This document shows positions 39,601-51,588 of a DNA stretch of 64,000 nucleotides, in pieces. How positions within the stretch are numbered: the stretch's first letter is position 1; every line of letters starts with the position of its first letter. Origin of the DNA: Paramecium octaurelia. Taxonomy: Eukaryota; Ciliophora; Oligohymenophorea; Peniculida; Parameciidae. The translations under genes were made by a program, and so were the position numbers. The stretch lies in contig CAJJDP010000008.1 of NCBI GenBank assembly GCA_905182995.1, forward strand, positions 804,267 to 868,266, given 5' to 3'. The notes under the pieces were generated by a model. The model was not told where the DNA came from. It saw only the letters and a program-made list of their open reading frames with translations, and ran no database searches.

Positions 39601-42260
39601 ATGAGCAAATACCAGCCACCGACAAAGAAAAAAGTAACTAAACAAACTGTTCCTCAGCAATCCAAGAAGCAAGAATAATAACAGGAATAATTATATATAG
39701 AGACTATACTCGATCCAACATAAGAATCAATAATTAGTTTAATCCAAGAGTATCTAGTTAGATACTAATTGCTTAACACTTTGGATACATTATCAAAAGA
39801 ATTAGCTTCAGGATAAATGGGAGCTGAGACCTATCATTTGGATTCCGAACTACTTGAAGTATGTTACATTTCAAATTAATTAGTATTTTGATAAAGGATA
39901 ATATGAAATGTTTTTCATGTTATGGAACAAATATCTTCCTTATAATCTAAGAATGAAGGACGATGACGCTAAGAAATTAGAGTTTTACATCTAAATCTAT
40001 TTCTTAATCTATGAAATACATCCTAAAACTGGTAAAAAAGGAGGCGTAATTAGCAAGGCCGCACTTCATTACTTTAAGACATACCTCGATACTAAAGGCT
40101 AAGAGTATGAAATTCTTGTTTAATTTAGGCTATCCAAAACCACAGAATTTCTTCCATATTATGCTCTTCCATATGTACAAAGGCCACAAGAACACTAAAC
40201 TTATAAACATTTGTTTTAAAATCAATGGATTCTGGAGACCAAAGGGAAACTTGTTAGATTGACACACGAATTATTAAATAGAGAATAATTAACAGTAATG
40301 GAACAGATGTATCAAAACTTTACAGATGAACCCAAGAAAGTGGTACTATATTAGATCTTATGATAGAATTTAACATCATCTAATTAAAATTACACAACAA
40401 ATTTGGGGATGAACAATCAAGAATTGTTGGCTGTTATATAGGATTATAATTTGAAATATAATTAAATGTAAAAGAAATTTAGAGATTATATTGAATAAAG
40501 CAAGTAAACTATGATAGAGGCTCAATAAAAATGGTTTCAATTAAACAAGGAGGTTACTGATATTGCTAATTAATTAAATAAAATGCTAGAAGACAGTAGA
40601 AAAGGAAATCAAGTTCCATAAAATCAATTGGATGAACAATTAAAGAAATTAGCTAAATTATCTCAATTTTTCAGTACATCAGTGGAGGAGATAATTAGTT
40701 AGAGTTAAGATATCTCTATGTATGATAAAGTAAGCATCTTTGAAAATGATTTGAGCATAAGTCCCATACCACAACACTCCTAATAATTACACTTTAATTT
40801 TAACTAACCATAAATACCTTATGTGTAATTAAATTATTCAAAAATCAAGTCAGTCTTCTAAGATAGTTCAAGCGACCCTGGATTTATCTGTAGAATTTTA
40901 TAAGCCTTAAGATTTAGAATTACAACAGCAAAAGGAGCTAGAGTTAGAAGAGAAATCTTAATTTAATATGCTTAATTCGATATTTTGGGCTGCACTCCTG
41001 GTAATACAGCAGTGTTGCAAAGGTTGTTAGTTGATGCTCCTAATTCCGTTAAGGAATATACATTACGTTTAACTAATGCGATGGCGAGTGACTATTAAGG
41101 AAGAAGCTATTTGATGGCATCATTTACTCTAATCAAAACCTTGATTGACATATTAAAAAAAGAGAAGGATGACTCATTAGTCAGAAGAAATGCGTTGGGA
41201 GCTCTTCAAAAACTATCTTTAAGAAGAAGGCCTTAAGTTGTTATGATAGAAAATGATGTAATAAAATGGATAGTGAAAACTTTGGAAAATGAAAAGGAGT
41301 CCTTAAGTGAATACTCATATGAATATGCAACAGCATTATTTATGAATCTCAGTATGAGAGATTAGGGGAAACAGAAATGTGTAGAATTTAAGAGAGATGT
41401 TCTTAAAGTATTGAATGAACTATTAGAACATGACAATATGTAAGTAAGAACATTTGTAAATGGTACTTTATACTCTTTGTTTTCCATTTCTTAAATGAGA
41501 GAACAGGCACAAGCATTGGGAATGAAAGAACGATTGGTTCTGTTGATGTAAAATTCTGATGACCGATTCATTAAATAGATTTAATATATTTTAGAATAAA
41601 TTAACAAAATTGGTCCAGATGAATTAGAACCAGATGAAGATAATGATGTAGATGACATAGATGATATCGATGATAGTGAAGACACAATAGAGGAAGAAGA
41701 TGCTGAAGATGCTTTAAAGGCTAAGGATGGAGAATTGGTTGGAGAAGAACTACTTAATGCTCATTTTAGTTTATCCCACTAAGAGGCAATTTAAGTTTAT
41801 ATTTATTAATATTCGCATAGTAAAATACAATGACCAGATCCATTATTATGCAGGAAAACTAAAATAAAAAAGCTATGACACCAAAGAGTTCCTAATAATA
41901 ACCTTTTAGACCAACCACTCCTGTCATTTCCGCAAGTTAATTACAAAAATCCTAATTGCCATCTGAAATGAAGCCTCGACCCAAACTCGCCAGAACACCA
42001 GTCGGATAGGATAGACCTACAGTTAATTTTGAACAGTCTGAATAGCAATTCTAGTAATAATAATAAAGTATGAAATCTTCTTAACAAAACAATAATTCTC
42101 AGCAAAGATAACCAATACCAGAGATTAAGCCAGCAATTGAAGCACCATTAGAATAACCGAGCTACGAAAGAAATGATGAAGTAATTCTTATTAATATGGA
42201 TAGTATAAAAATGCATTTTAACATAAACCTAAAATCCCCAGAACACCACCCTAAAAATGA
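39601..42260 (+). CDS. ARMC9: ARMC9-like LisH/armadillo ciliary protein
   Basis: The product is 853 residues with introns of 25, 24, 26 and 23 nt. The N-terminal LisH-like helix (IISLIQEYLVRYQLLNTLDT) is followed by MFFMLWNKYLPYNLRMKDDD and KLEFYIQIYFLIYEIHP, which match ARMC9. Next come the LPYVQRPQEHQTYKHLF block, a coiled coil, and armadillo-like helices (LVRRNALGALQKLSLRRRPQ). There is an acidic segment near the end and a Gln/Pro/Lys-rich tail. ARMC9 acts at the ciliary base and tip in ciliates and in Joubert syndrome. The tail joins through a 26-nt intron near 41799-41824; without it the protein would stop at about 41831. Confidence 0.82.
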
Positions 42261-42415
42261 TATATTATGTTAATATATAAAATGTTTATAAAGTCAGAAT
42301 AGCAGATCGATATAATCATGTACAAATATTAATTACAATTTTCATCATTAAATCATTGTTATTAATAAATTATATAATCAAAAACTTATATCTATCATTA
42401 TATTATGGGTAATTA

Positions 42416-43843
42416 ATGATTAAATTAATAACTAAAGCTGATTAATTTGGAGCTGTTTATCGTCCAACCTTCAATTCTAAAGATGCTTACTAAACTTTCT
42501 TTGGCGGATTGATCACAATAACCCTCTATAGTTTATGCATCTCCTACATGATTTATATGTTCATATAATGGGGAACCCATCAAATATTACCAAGAAGTTC
42601 ATTGTCAGAAGAAGTAAAAGAAAATCTTTATATGGAATTTGACTATGATCTAGTTCAAATTAAACTTTCGAATGATGTCGATCCTTTCTCGAAGGTTAAC
42701 AACATTCTGGTTCCACAATTTTATGTCCTAACTAATTAAGTTAAGTCAGACCCAGTTGTTGTATTTCCTAATGCTGATGGTTGGGTTGTGCCTAAAAATT
42801 ATAAATTCAAATTAAGTCCAACGGAAAATCTAGACGCTTAACTGTAATTTATAGCATGTTCTTCAGAATATATAATTGAAGGCATGACTTGTGCAAGTGA
42901 TCAAGAAATAAGTGATTTCTTTAATTCTAAGACTACTATTTCAGTTGTTATTTAGGTAACCAAATTTAATGTGAAAACTGAGGAATTTTATAGGATACCT
43001 AAAAAATTAGAATTCATTATTTAAAAAGAATAAACTATATTTAATAAATATTCTGTCAAAACATCTTATGCTTAAATCGATAATGGAGTTGTATTCCCAG
43101 AAAATAACCAATATTAATTTATAAGTGATTATACATTAGCTACTCAATCACTCTAATTGAATACCCAACAATAAATATACAAAAAAAGCATCTACGCACA
43201 ATTCACTTTTTCATTAGATAACATTCAACAAATTAACTATATCACTTATGCACATTTAGATGAGGTGTTAGCTTCTATTGGTTCAATTTGGTCAATCATC
43301 TTGATCTTATCCTATTGTGCTGTGTTATTTAATGAATTTAATCAATCAGAATATCTCTATCGAAAGATCATTTCATTCTATTATCCTTAATTTAGATTCC
43401 TATAAATCAGATAAAACTTTGTTGGAAAAATTACTAAAGTAACTGGGTATGGATAATCATATGATCCAATTGAATTTACAAAATATTATGAGAAACTAAA
43501 ACAGGATGCTGCTTAAAAGATGAAAGTTAAGAACATTTTATATGAGATCTCTAGAATATAATTTATACTTCAATCTATACAAGAGCGTAATCTAATTGTT
43601 AATAGTCATAATGTTGGCATCAAATTGAAGTTATTAGATAAAGATTCATCTGAATTCCCTAATATATTACCTCATGAAAATCAGTTGAATGATAATGATT
43701 TCATGTTGTTATCAAAGCAAAAATTAAATACCAAAACAGATCCAGGAAAAAATAAGTTTTATCAACTGAATGTTATGAATCATGCCAGAATTGAGACCAC
43801 GTAAATTAATACAAGTTAAGATAAATTTACATTAATTACATGA
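42416..43843 (+). CDS. Two-TM membrane protein with large external domain, ciliate-type
   Basis: An intron-free frame gives 475 residues. One hydrophobic segment near residues 33-55 (LITITLYSLCISYMIYMFI) and one near residue 300 (SIWSIILILSYCAVLF) flank about 240 residues rich in strands. The C-terminal 170 residues are cytosolic and basic. Such two-TM proteins are a large unnamed family in ciliates. The start is uncertain: ATG 42416 opens the frame directly. Alternatively ATG 42405 followed by a 29-nt intron would begin MADQFGAVYRP, which resembles related N-termini better. Confidence 0.7.
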
Positions 43844-43887
43844 ATTTATGTGTTTCTAATAAATATATAAATAAAATCAATGAAGAT

Positions 43888-45365
43888 TCAATTGCTTTAT
43901 ATTAGTTTTGACGATCCTCCAGTTCTATTATTTGTTAAAATAGGGAAATCTCCATAGCGCTTATTTCTTGGTTAGTATAAATATTATGAATGACCCTCTG
44001 GATTTCTATTACTACTCTAAGAATATGATTAGGCTACATTCACCAGATTTTCTTAAACCAAAATCTTGTCTATAGATTTTCTATCTTATGGAGATCTGCA
44101 GATAGGACAAATCTTTTATAAATAACTAATTTTACTAAATTTTATTTCATCCATTTATCAAAACATTTATAATGATAAACATGCATGCAATATGTGACTC
44201 TAACAAATTGTTCATATTTGAAAGAATCTAAACAAATCTAACATTCAATTTAATCCTTTATTTAAGGGGATTTCCTTAAAAGACTCTAATATTCAACAGC
44301 AGGAATTAAGTGAGTCCAGTCAAAAGAGCTCTCAAATATCTTTTAGTTCTAAGAAAGATTCGCAATATTGTTGGCAATGTTTGTTTATTATGTTTTCTCG
44401 AGTTTGAGTCTGTAACATTTAAAAATGCAAATCACAAAGCAGCATAAGCAGATAGCCCCAGTTGATACTACAGTTATGATAATAGTTTTGAAATGGTCTA
44501 TTTCCTCCTTTTAATAGTATTGAATGTAGATGAAACCAACTGAATATGATTAGATTATAATATAATGCTAAGTCTTGGATGATGGTGTACTAATCAATTG
44601 ACATTTCATAATATCTTCTGCAGATATTTTTATACTAGTTGATTCCTCAATCGCCGCTTTTCTTAAGTAAGGATTTTCCAAGAAACATTAATGACTAACC
44701 TTTCCAGAATTTTAAAATTCTAAAGAAAAGTCAGAACTTCCAATCTTCATTACATCAAGATAATACAATTTATCTTTTTCTAGGTAATCCTATACCAAAA
44801 TATCAAATCCTTAATATTCACAATCATAACCGAAATATCCTTCAAGACAATTGCAAGTATGTTAAATACATTATCCACTGTTCTTGCATAAACTCTGATT
44901 AAAATAAATAATACCTTAAGCAATCATCTTGTAATTTTGAGTTTATTGATATGTTTAGAGAATCATTAGATTTTGAAAATATGCCAACATAAATACTTAC
45001 ACTTTTTGAAAATTTGGTATTAGTAAAGTATGAATTATAGTTCTTTTCAGAATCTCTTATCAACATTAATTTTTACGAGGTTTCAGTAAATTCGAAAGCA
45101 TTCCAATCACATATGCATTAAAAACTTCATATAATTAAGAATACTTTTAATCATCATAGATCTCACTTAAACTTGTAAAGTTTGGTGTTGTTTCACAAAT
45201 CATTAAAATGCTTACTTATTTTTCACTAAAGTTTGCTTCAAATACTACATCATCATAATTATTATTGAGTATGTTTAATTATTGCAGTCCAAAGGTGTCT
45301 TGTTATATCCATTTTTCTGCACTTATTCCGAAATGGATTGTTAATAAAAGAAGGTTATAGCTCAT
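43888..45365 (-). CDS. Membrane-anchored RING-H2 protein with EGF-like lumenal motif
   Basis: About 470 residues, start at 45365, with three introns inferred (20, 22 and 23 nt). A signal peptide (MSYNLLLLTIHFGISA) precedes an external region with an EGF-like motif, CKNSGQCIQHTCNCLEGYFG. One membrane segment follows (TIIITVVSTGAICLCCFVIC). The cytosolic part has a RING-H2 finger: IECQICLDSF, then TYCMHVYHYKCFDKW and, after an intron, ICPICRSP. This layout fits endomembrane E3 ubiquitin ligases. The tail is polar. The 22-nt intron before the EGF motif has an atypical acceptor, so that join is less certain. Confidence 0.78.
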
Positions 45366-45552
45366 TTTTGAGAATATTATGTTAAGATTTTATAAACTAA
45401 TTTTCATTAAATTTACAAGAATAAATAATCAAAATAGCTAAAAAACAAAGAAGTCATAATTTGAAACGCGTGATAATAGAAATAATTTATATACATATGA
45501 TTTTATATAGTTTTACAAAAGAACATTCTTTCTATATGATAAACAATTTTAA

Positions 45553-47523
45553 TCAAATAAGCAAAATTGTCATCTAATTGATTATGCCTTCTTATGTTCC
45601 AAATAACCCAGATATGCTAATAATATAATCCCCTTGTTTAATCCATCCTTTCTATTTAAAATTTTCCAATATTCTAGGAGTTAATCTTAAATTTATTTGA
45701 ATATTTTTACTATTCAATTCCAACTAGGCTTCCAACCAGAAATGGAATCACACCATTTACTATGTTGAGATTTCTAGCAATTGTTTTCTTTGCTGTTACT
45801 GCAACTATTGGACAAGGAGCATGTAATTTTGATAAGCTTAAGGCTGTTTCTCCTGTAGTAAACAGTAATATCAGTTTCACGCGCAGACTAATTAAATTTA
45901 ATAATACCTGTAGGCATTTTCAATTGCATTCTAAGCTATAATGGAAGCAATGGGATTCTCTTAAATTTTAATTTAAAATATTCCCTGATATTACAATCTA
46001 GTGTGCATTTCTATATTTGTGCTGATTCTTGCTAAAGCTTAAACTACTTTAATAGGGTGATTTCCATAAGTAGTTTCTCCAGATAACATAATACCATCAA
46101 TATGTTATTCGACTACATCTGCGATATCTCCCATTTCGGCAAATGTAGGATTCGTCTAAGTAAGCATTGATTCCAAAATTTATGTTGAAATTAAAACCTA
46201 ATTAATTAAAATACTACTGGTTTAACAAGTTTTCTGCAATTTAATATCATATCGTGTTACATTTATACAACGTCCTCAATTTATGCCCAAGTTGCCAAAT
46301 AAGCTCTAGCAATTATACAACCATCTGCAATTTCCATTATTTTATCAAAATTATTTATCCCCTCCTATGTTGTTATTCTAACAAAGATCTGAATATTTGT
46401 TGACGAACCCAACAAGTGTTTTAACTATTTATAAGATATTTGAGAACTTCATGCACTTCTTCAGGTCTACTTACATTTGACAATGTAATAGAATCAAAAT
46501 CTAATCTTTTGGCAATAGTGAAGTCATTTATATCTTTAGAAGTAATCTAGGTTTCAATCTCTTCATCAGAATCATCCGACTGTTTTATAATCTATTTTTA
46601 TTCTTTAGTTCTATTTGTAATAAATAATGGTTTAAATGGTCTCATTAAACCTTTATTTAGAGCACATTTTTACAATTTTATTCGATTTCACAAATGAAAA
46701 CTATTAAACTTTTTGTAGCAAGCTTTTGCTTTTTATTTTAGATGATTTAATCAATATATTTTTGTTTTTTGGATTACAATTGTGTAGACGAAGCTCCTCT
46801 TGAGTTTTCGCTGGATAAAGAACTTTTAGACTACAATTTACTTTTTTCGGATTTATCTTACTCAAATATACTATTTTTAAACATGGCTTCTGTGGGGTAC
46901 AAATCTGGATATTTTTCCATTAAAATCTATTTAGCCCTTTTAAATTCCTTTATAATTTTACTCCTAATCTGTTTCTTAGGCTTTGATATTTAACACGATC
47001 TAGCCATAATCAATGAATATTTGATCTCCAACCTTTGCTTATGTAAAAAGTTCATCTTGGTCTACACAAATGATATTTTCATCACCAATCACTTTATTGT
47101 CTTAAGTAATTCTTATGATATTTCCTTTCTATTCTCTAAGAATAATGATTATACTTTTAAGTATATTTCTGGCTATCTTAAATGACCTATTCTAGTTATC
47201 TTTCCTTAAAGCATCATATTAATTGGGATTGTATGATCTAGTTCTTACTCCAATTGGTCTCTGATCATTTTTAATTTCTCATATTATCTTCTGTCATGAG
47301 TGTAAGCTGTGTTTATACTAATATTATAATGTCTAATAAGAACAAACCTGAGTGCATTAGCTCCTGCTTTTAACATTTCTCTAATAATATCGATCTCACA
47401 TGTTTTTTCATTTATAGAACAGACAATTTTTGTTCTCCTTTAATGATGTGGTTCATGTTATTCATCCTTTAAGATATTTTCCCTGGATCGAATTGGCGTT
47501 AAATTAGAAAGCCTTGAATTCAT
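45553..47523 (-). CDS. Pyruvate-kinase-like protein lacking catalytic residues
   Basis: The fold is that of pyruvate kinase: TKIVCSINEKTCEIDIIREM at the start, an IDYGQIVLNIKA B-domain strand, ITSKDINDFTIAKRLDFDSI, LISTQILESMLTQTNPTFAE, IDGIMLSGETTYGNHPI, CPIVAVTAKKTIARNLN and the end GWIKQGDYIISISG. Key active-site residues are changed. KIE becomes RIT, RGDLG becomes RAYLA, and the RxNFSHG segment reads SINTAYTH. An acidic, Ser-rich insert lies between. Many introns (20-38 nt) are needed, and not all joins were settled. The sequence suggests a non-catalytic paralogue, perhaps regulatory; the true glycolytic enzyme would be elsewhere. Confidence 0.75.
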
Positions 47524-47541
47524 TAAAATAAATATTATATT
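47524..47541. promoter_or_regulatory. 18-bp gap between two divergent start codons
   Basis: Start codons of the pyruvate-kinase-like gene (47523, minus) and PEX19 (47542, plus) are only 18 bp apart. Any shared promoter must overlap the coding ends, or transcripts must have almost no 5' leader. Confidence 0.6.
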
Positions 47542-48252
47542 ATGGATTAAAAAGGAGATGATATTATGGATGATATTGCTGAAGCCCTTGATGGAGAGCA
47601 CAAGCTTAATCTAACAGCTGATCAAAATGATGATGAAGGTAATTAAAACTATATCAGAAGACGAGGCAATAAATAAGGAATGCGAAAATTTTCTAAATTC
47701 TTTAAAGGGAGGAGAAGGCTAAAATGTAGGAACCGATTAATTGCTGAAGCAGTTCCAAGGAATGATGGGAAATATCCTAGAAGGAATCAATCCGGGCAAC
47801 TAGTAGCTTCAAATTATTTATTAATAGGGAATAATAAAAGGCATTTTAGGACACCTTTGAGAAACTAGAATAGGCTCCATAATTTGATGAATTAGCTGAT
47901 AAAATGTTATTGTAATTTATGGATAAAGAAGTTTTGGAGCAACCGATGAAAGAAACCTATGAAGCTTATAACAAATTTATTTAAGTATTAATCATTTATT
48001 TTTAAGGAAAATAAAAATAAATTGAGTGAAGAAGAATTATTAAAATATAAAAAATAAAAAGACTGTGTGGAAAAGATAATTGATCAATTAAACAATAATC
48101 CTAATGATAAGGAAAAATTAATATAATTATTTGAAAACATGTAGGCTGAAGGAGATCCTCCTTAAGAAGTATTTGGAGGAAATGAAAATCCGTTGAACTT
48201 TTTGAATGCACCAACTGATGGAGCATAAGGTGAACCATGCAGTATATTTTGA
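47542..48252 (+). CDS. PEX19: PEX19, peroxisomal membrane protein receptor
   Basis: PEX19 is a farnesylated chaperone that delivers membrane proteins to peroxisomes. The 214-residue product has introns of 19, 25 and 22 nt. Seen features are the acidic N-terminus, the helical core QLLKQFQGMMGNILEGINPG, LADKMLLQFMDKEVLEQPMK, and the C-terminal LNFLNAPTDGAQGEPCSIF. The last four residues form a CaaX box, the farnesylation site, as in other PEX19 proteins. It is shorter than animal PEX19 (about 300). The 19-nt intron at 47639-47657 is very short but keeps the frame. Confidence 0.88.
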
Positions 48253-48634
48253 ATACCATACAGATGTTATTAATACAAAATTTAATACGATTTTATCCTA
48301 TTGTATATTAAGTTATTCTCTCATGCCTTTTATCTATTTTTTAAATCTTAATAGTTATTAACAAAATAATTAGAGAAGTAGGTTTTTAGAAGCGTGCTGT
48401 AAAATATATTGTTTATATATTTTAATAATTCATAAAAATTAATGAATTAAGCACGTTATTTTTTTCTCCCTAATTTAACTGAATTAAATAAAAAATAATA
48501 AATAGCACTTTGAGGAATTGAGACGTCATAGTAATTGGATTTTATAATTGATAAGCATAATGGATGAAGCATAAATGCAATTTATATTGAGAATTAAATG
48601 AATTGTTATTAGATTATTTTATTTAATTTATTTT
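48253..48634. other. Intergenic, nothing recognised
   Basis: About 380 bp, AT-rich. A 12-codon plus-strand frame near 48560 is too short to call. It should hold the promoter of the CIMIP2-like gene. Confidence 0.45.
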
Positions 48635-49414
48635 ATGTTTGAAGGCACAAGATTGCAATACATCGTCCCAGGATATACTGGACATATTCCAAAAGGTTTT
48701 TTTGAACAACAAGTTGGGTACTACTAAGAAGAAAAACCATAAAATCATATACCAGGTTATTAGTCATAATTATTCTTATATTAGGCTATGCAGGTGAAAT
48801 AAAATCAATGAAAGCTGAAAATTTATTTGCTTAAACTTATGGCAAAATTACATACTCAATTTAACATGATGATTACTACAAGGGATAAGATGTGCCACCT
48901 GAATTAAGATATAAATCATAGCTAAAAGACACTTATCAAAATTAGAATAAAGTATAGTTGAGAACAGCAGCTGAAATTGTAGGTGTGAAGCCCAAGCCTA
49001 TCGAATACAAGATTGTAATGTCCTTTCTTAATTCAATGTTAGCCTTAAACTGAAACTGCTAAGACTTTTTTCAAAGTAGATCAGCAAGGAAATCCATAAT
49101 TGAGAGAATCTTTACAAAATTGGAAGAGTGAATATGAATAACAATCAGAAACAATTGATCAAGCAACACACAAGTTTTATGGTGATCCTGGACAAAAAGT
49201 GCCAAGTAAATTATATGTCAATATGCTAGTACCACTTGGAACACCATTACCTGGATATACTGGGATGTAAAAAAGAGTTGTAGCGGCAAATATTTTCGGT
49301 TAAACATTTGCTAATGCTCGTAAAACAGCATTACAGGATGATGCTAAAATTAAGGATGAAAAAATGAATACATTCAAACAATAGGCTTCATATGTACCAG
49401 CTTTAAAAAGATGA
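48635..49414 (+). CDS. CIMIP2/FAM166 (DUF2475)-like ciliary microtubule inner protein
   Basis: The product is 240 residues with introns of 29 and 28 nt. The DUF2475 signature occurs three times: VPGYTGHIPKG near the start, IPGYAGEI with LFAQTYGKITYS, and LPGYTGMQKRVV with NIFGQTFANARKTA near the end. Proteins with these motifs (FAM166A-C, now CIMIP2) lie inside ciliary doublet microtubules. The whole sequence is compact, Gln/Lys-rich and lacks other domains. Splices keep the frame and both use TAG acceptors. Confidence 0.83.
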
Positions 49415-49592
49415 TTATTATTATTTTAACGATTGAACATTATAATTATCAGAATTGAAAACTCATTTCCAAAGCTCAGTTTTTTAATTGATTAAGTTTA
49501 AAGAAGAGGAGCAATCACATCAATTCTATAAGAAACAATGATCAAGTTATTTTAATAGTTGTGTATCAATTAGTACTTATATTATAAAATTA

Positions 49593-50009
49593 ATGAATAA
49601 TAAAAACTAAGAGGTTTGTGCTCGCTAGAAACTTTTTAATGATCAAGAATTTAAAGAAGTCGTGAAGACTTTTCACGAGCTCATCATCCAAATAAATAAA
49701 AGTTGATGTGATTTTTCATATTTAGGTTTGAAGAAATAAAAGCGAAAAAAATAACATTAGCAGCCACATCAACATATATAAAAAAAAAAATAAGTAGAAT
49801 TAAAATAATTTAAACGAAACTCTTATCATATCCAAATCGCTTATAAGTTATACGAAAGGAATAATAAATAAAATTAGATCGATGAATGTGATCCCACTTA
49901 TCATTCAAAAAAAATAAGAAATAATAACAGTGCCATAGAAGTAGAAAATCAATAACAGACTCTTGCAAATAACAATCTGAAATCAAACGAATCGACTGTA
50001 CAAAGATGA
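49593..50009 (+). CDS. Small basic uncharacterised protein
   Basis: The product is 130 residues with one 24-nt intron, ATG 49593 to TGA 50007-50009. The first exon has coding-like KLFNDQEFKEVVKTFHELII. The second is very Lys/Gln/His-rich (KKQKRKKQHQQPHQHIQKKK) and then polar. It could be a nuclear or RNA-binding protein; no domain is recognised. Confidence 0.5.
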
Positions 50010-50374
50010 GACATAAATATATATTTTTAATGCTCTATATATATGTTTTTTATAATAACATTTTCAAAAATATTTTTTTTATGAATTTTTTGGTATTGTA
50101 AACATTCTCATCCACTTTAAACTAAGTTTCATTGTAGACTTAAAAATGATAAGTTACTTTCCCTCTTTCAGAAAATATTCCTCATAATAAAAAATTATAG
50201 GAGATGATATTGAATTTCATATATGAGGGACATACACTTATTAAATATTGTCTCTCTATTCAATTTCAAAAGTGAATATGGATTCTATTTAGAACAAAAT
50301 TCACTATTTGAAAATCTAAAATTAGAATATTTTGATAGATATGATTTGAATAATATTATTCTTGATTAAGCAAG
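50010..50374. other. Intergenic between convergent genes
   Basis: About 365 bp, AT-rich, between two gene 3' ends. No coding frame or RNA gene is supported. Confidence 0.5.
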
Positions 50375-51333
50375 TCACACGTTTAAATCTTACTCAATAT
50401 TTTCAACTATTTTATGTTCTATTTCTTCCTCATTTACATTCTACATGTGAATAGTAAAATGTCTGATTCCAGTTTCAATTCTGCTCTACATTCTTTAAAA
50501 TCTTCTTCTTGCTCTCATAGGAGAAATCGCATTGCCTTCCTCATCTTCATGTTAGGTTGGAGATTAAACCTTAGGTGGTTTGAATTTTATTTTAAAAATT
50601 TTTGACATTTCTTCTGGTATGCTATCTTCCAAAGATAGCTCCTCTATAAAACCAGTTTCTACTCTAAATAGCCACCCATGAACCATTACGGCTAAAATAT
50701 ATTTGGAAAATAATACGATGTCCTTCTTGCCATGATTTCTAGACAATTGGGTTTCTCCAAATATTTAATACTTATTCCCTAACATTCATACAGCATAAAC
50801 AATTTATTTAATCATCTTCCTCAGTAAAAGAATTGATTAACTCTTAATGTTTTTCATAAACTAATTTAATTTAGTTTAACCATAAATCTAGTAATCCCCC
50901 CACTGAATCCTACTTCATAGCAGCCTTAATGCCACCACAACATGTATGTCCCATTACAATGATGTTGTGAACTTTTAGATGCTCTATGGCATATTAAATT
51001 ACACAGTTGATCTAAATTTAGTATTTTATTTACATTTAAATCTGTTGGAATGACTATATTCGCAATATTTCTGTGGATGAAAATTTCTCCAGGATCAGTC
51101 TCTGTGATTTCATTAGGGGGTGCTCTTGAATCTGAGCAACCAATTAATAAGTATTTTGGATTTTGACCCTTAGCTAACTTTCTAAAGTAATCCTCATCTT
51201 AAGCTAGTTTTTTATTCACATAACTCTTATTTCCTTCTAAAACTTTATTATAACGCTTATATTCTTCTATGCTTTCGTGAACAATTTATGTTTACATATT
51301 TAAATTTTGAATTATTATTTATTTAAATCTCAT
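50375..51333 (-). CDS. Beta-class carbonic anhydrase
   Basis: This zinc enzyme interconverts CO2 and bicarbonate. The 303-residue product has two introns (22 and 25 nt). The zinc site is complete: [11 protein letters not shown] (Cys and Asp-Arg dyad) and [14 protein letters not shown] (His and Cys). [11 protein letters not shown] and the [13 protein letters not shown] strand near the end also match. A poorly conserved extension of about 80 residues follows, with a basic RARRRFQRMQSR segment. The N-terminus has no clear targeting signal beyond a few basic residues. Confidence 0.93.
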
Positions 51334-51588
51334 GACTTTATTGAATTTATAAGTGCTAAAATTATAGGAAAAAGTGATGTTGTTTGACGTATAATTACTT
51401 CTTTATATTGCTTTTAAATAAAATTACTTTTCTTAGAGACTCTAATCAGATAATCATTATTTTATTTTAGAAAGCACGTTATCAAATAACCTTAATGAAA
51501 TAAACTTTATTAGTAAATTTAAGGAACAATTAAAATACATAATATTTTATAATATGAAATATTTCAAATCATAGATAGTCAAATTAAT
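51334..51588. other. Intergenic, nothing recognised
   Basis: About 255 bp between the carbonic anhydrase start and the end of the next leftward gene. It should contain the carbonic anhydrase promoter. Confidence 0.5.
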
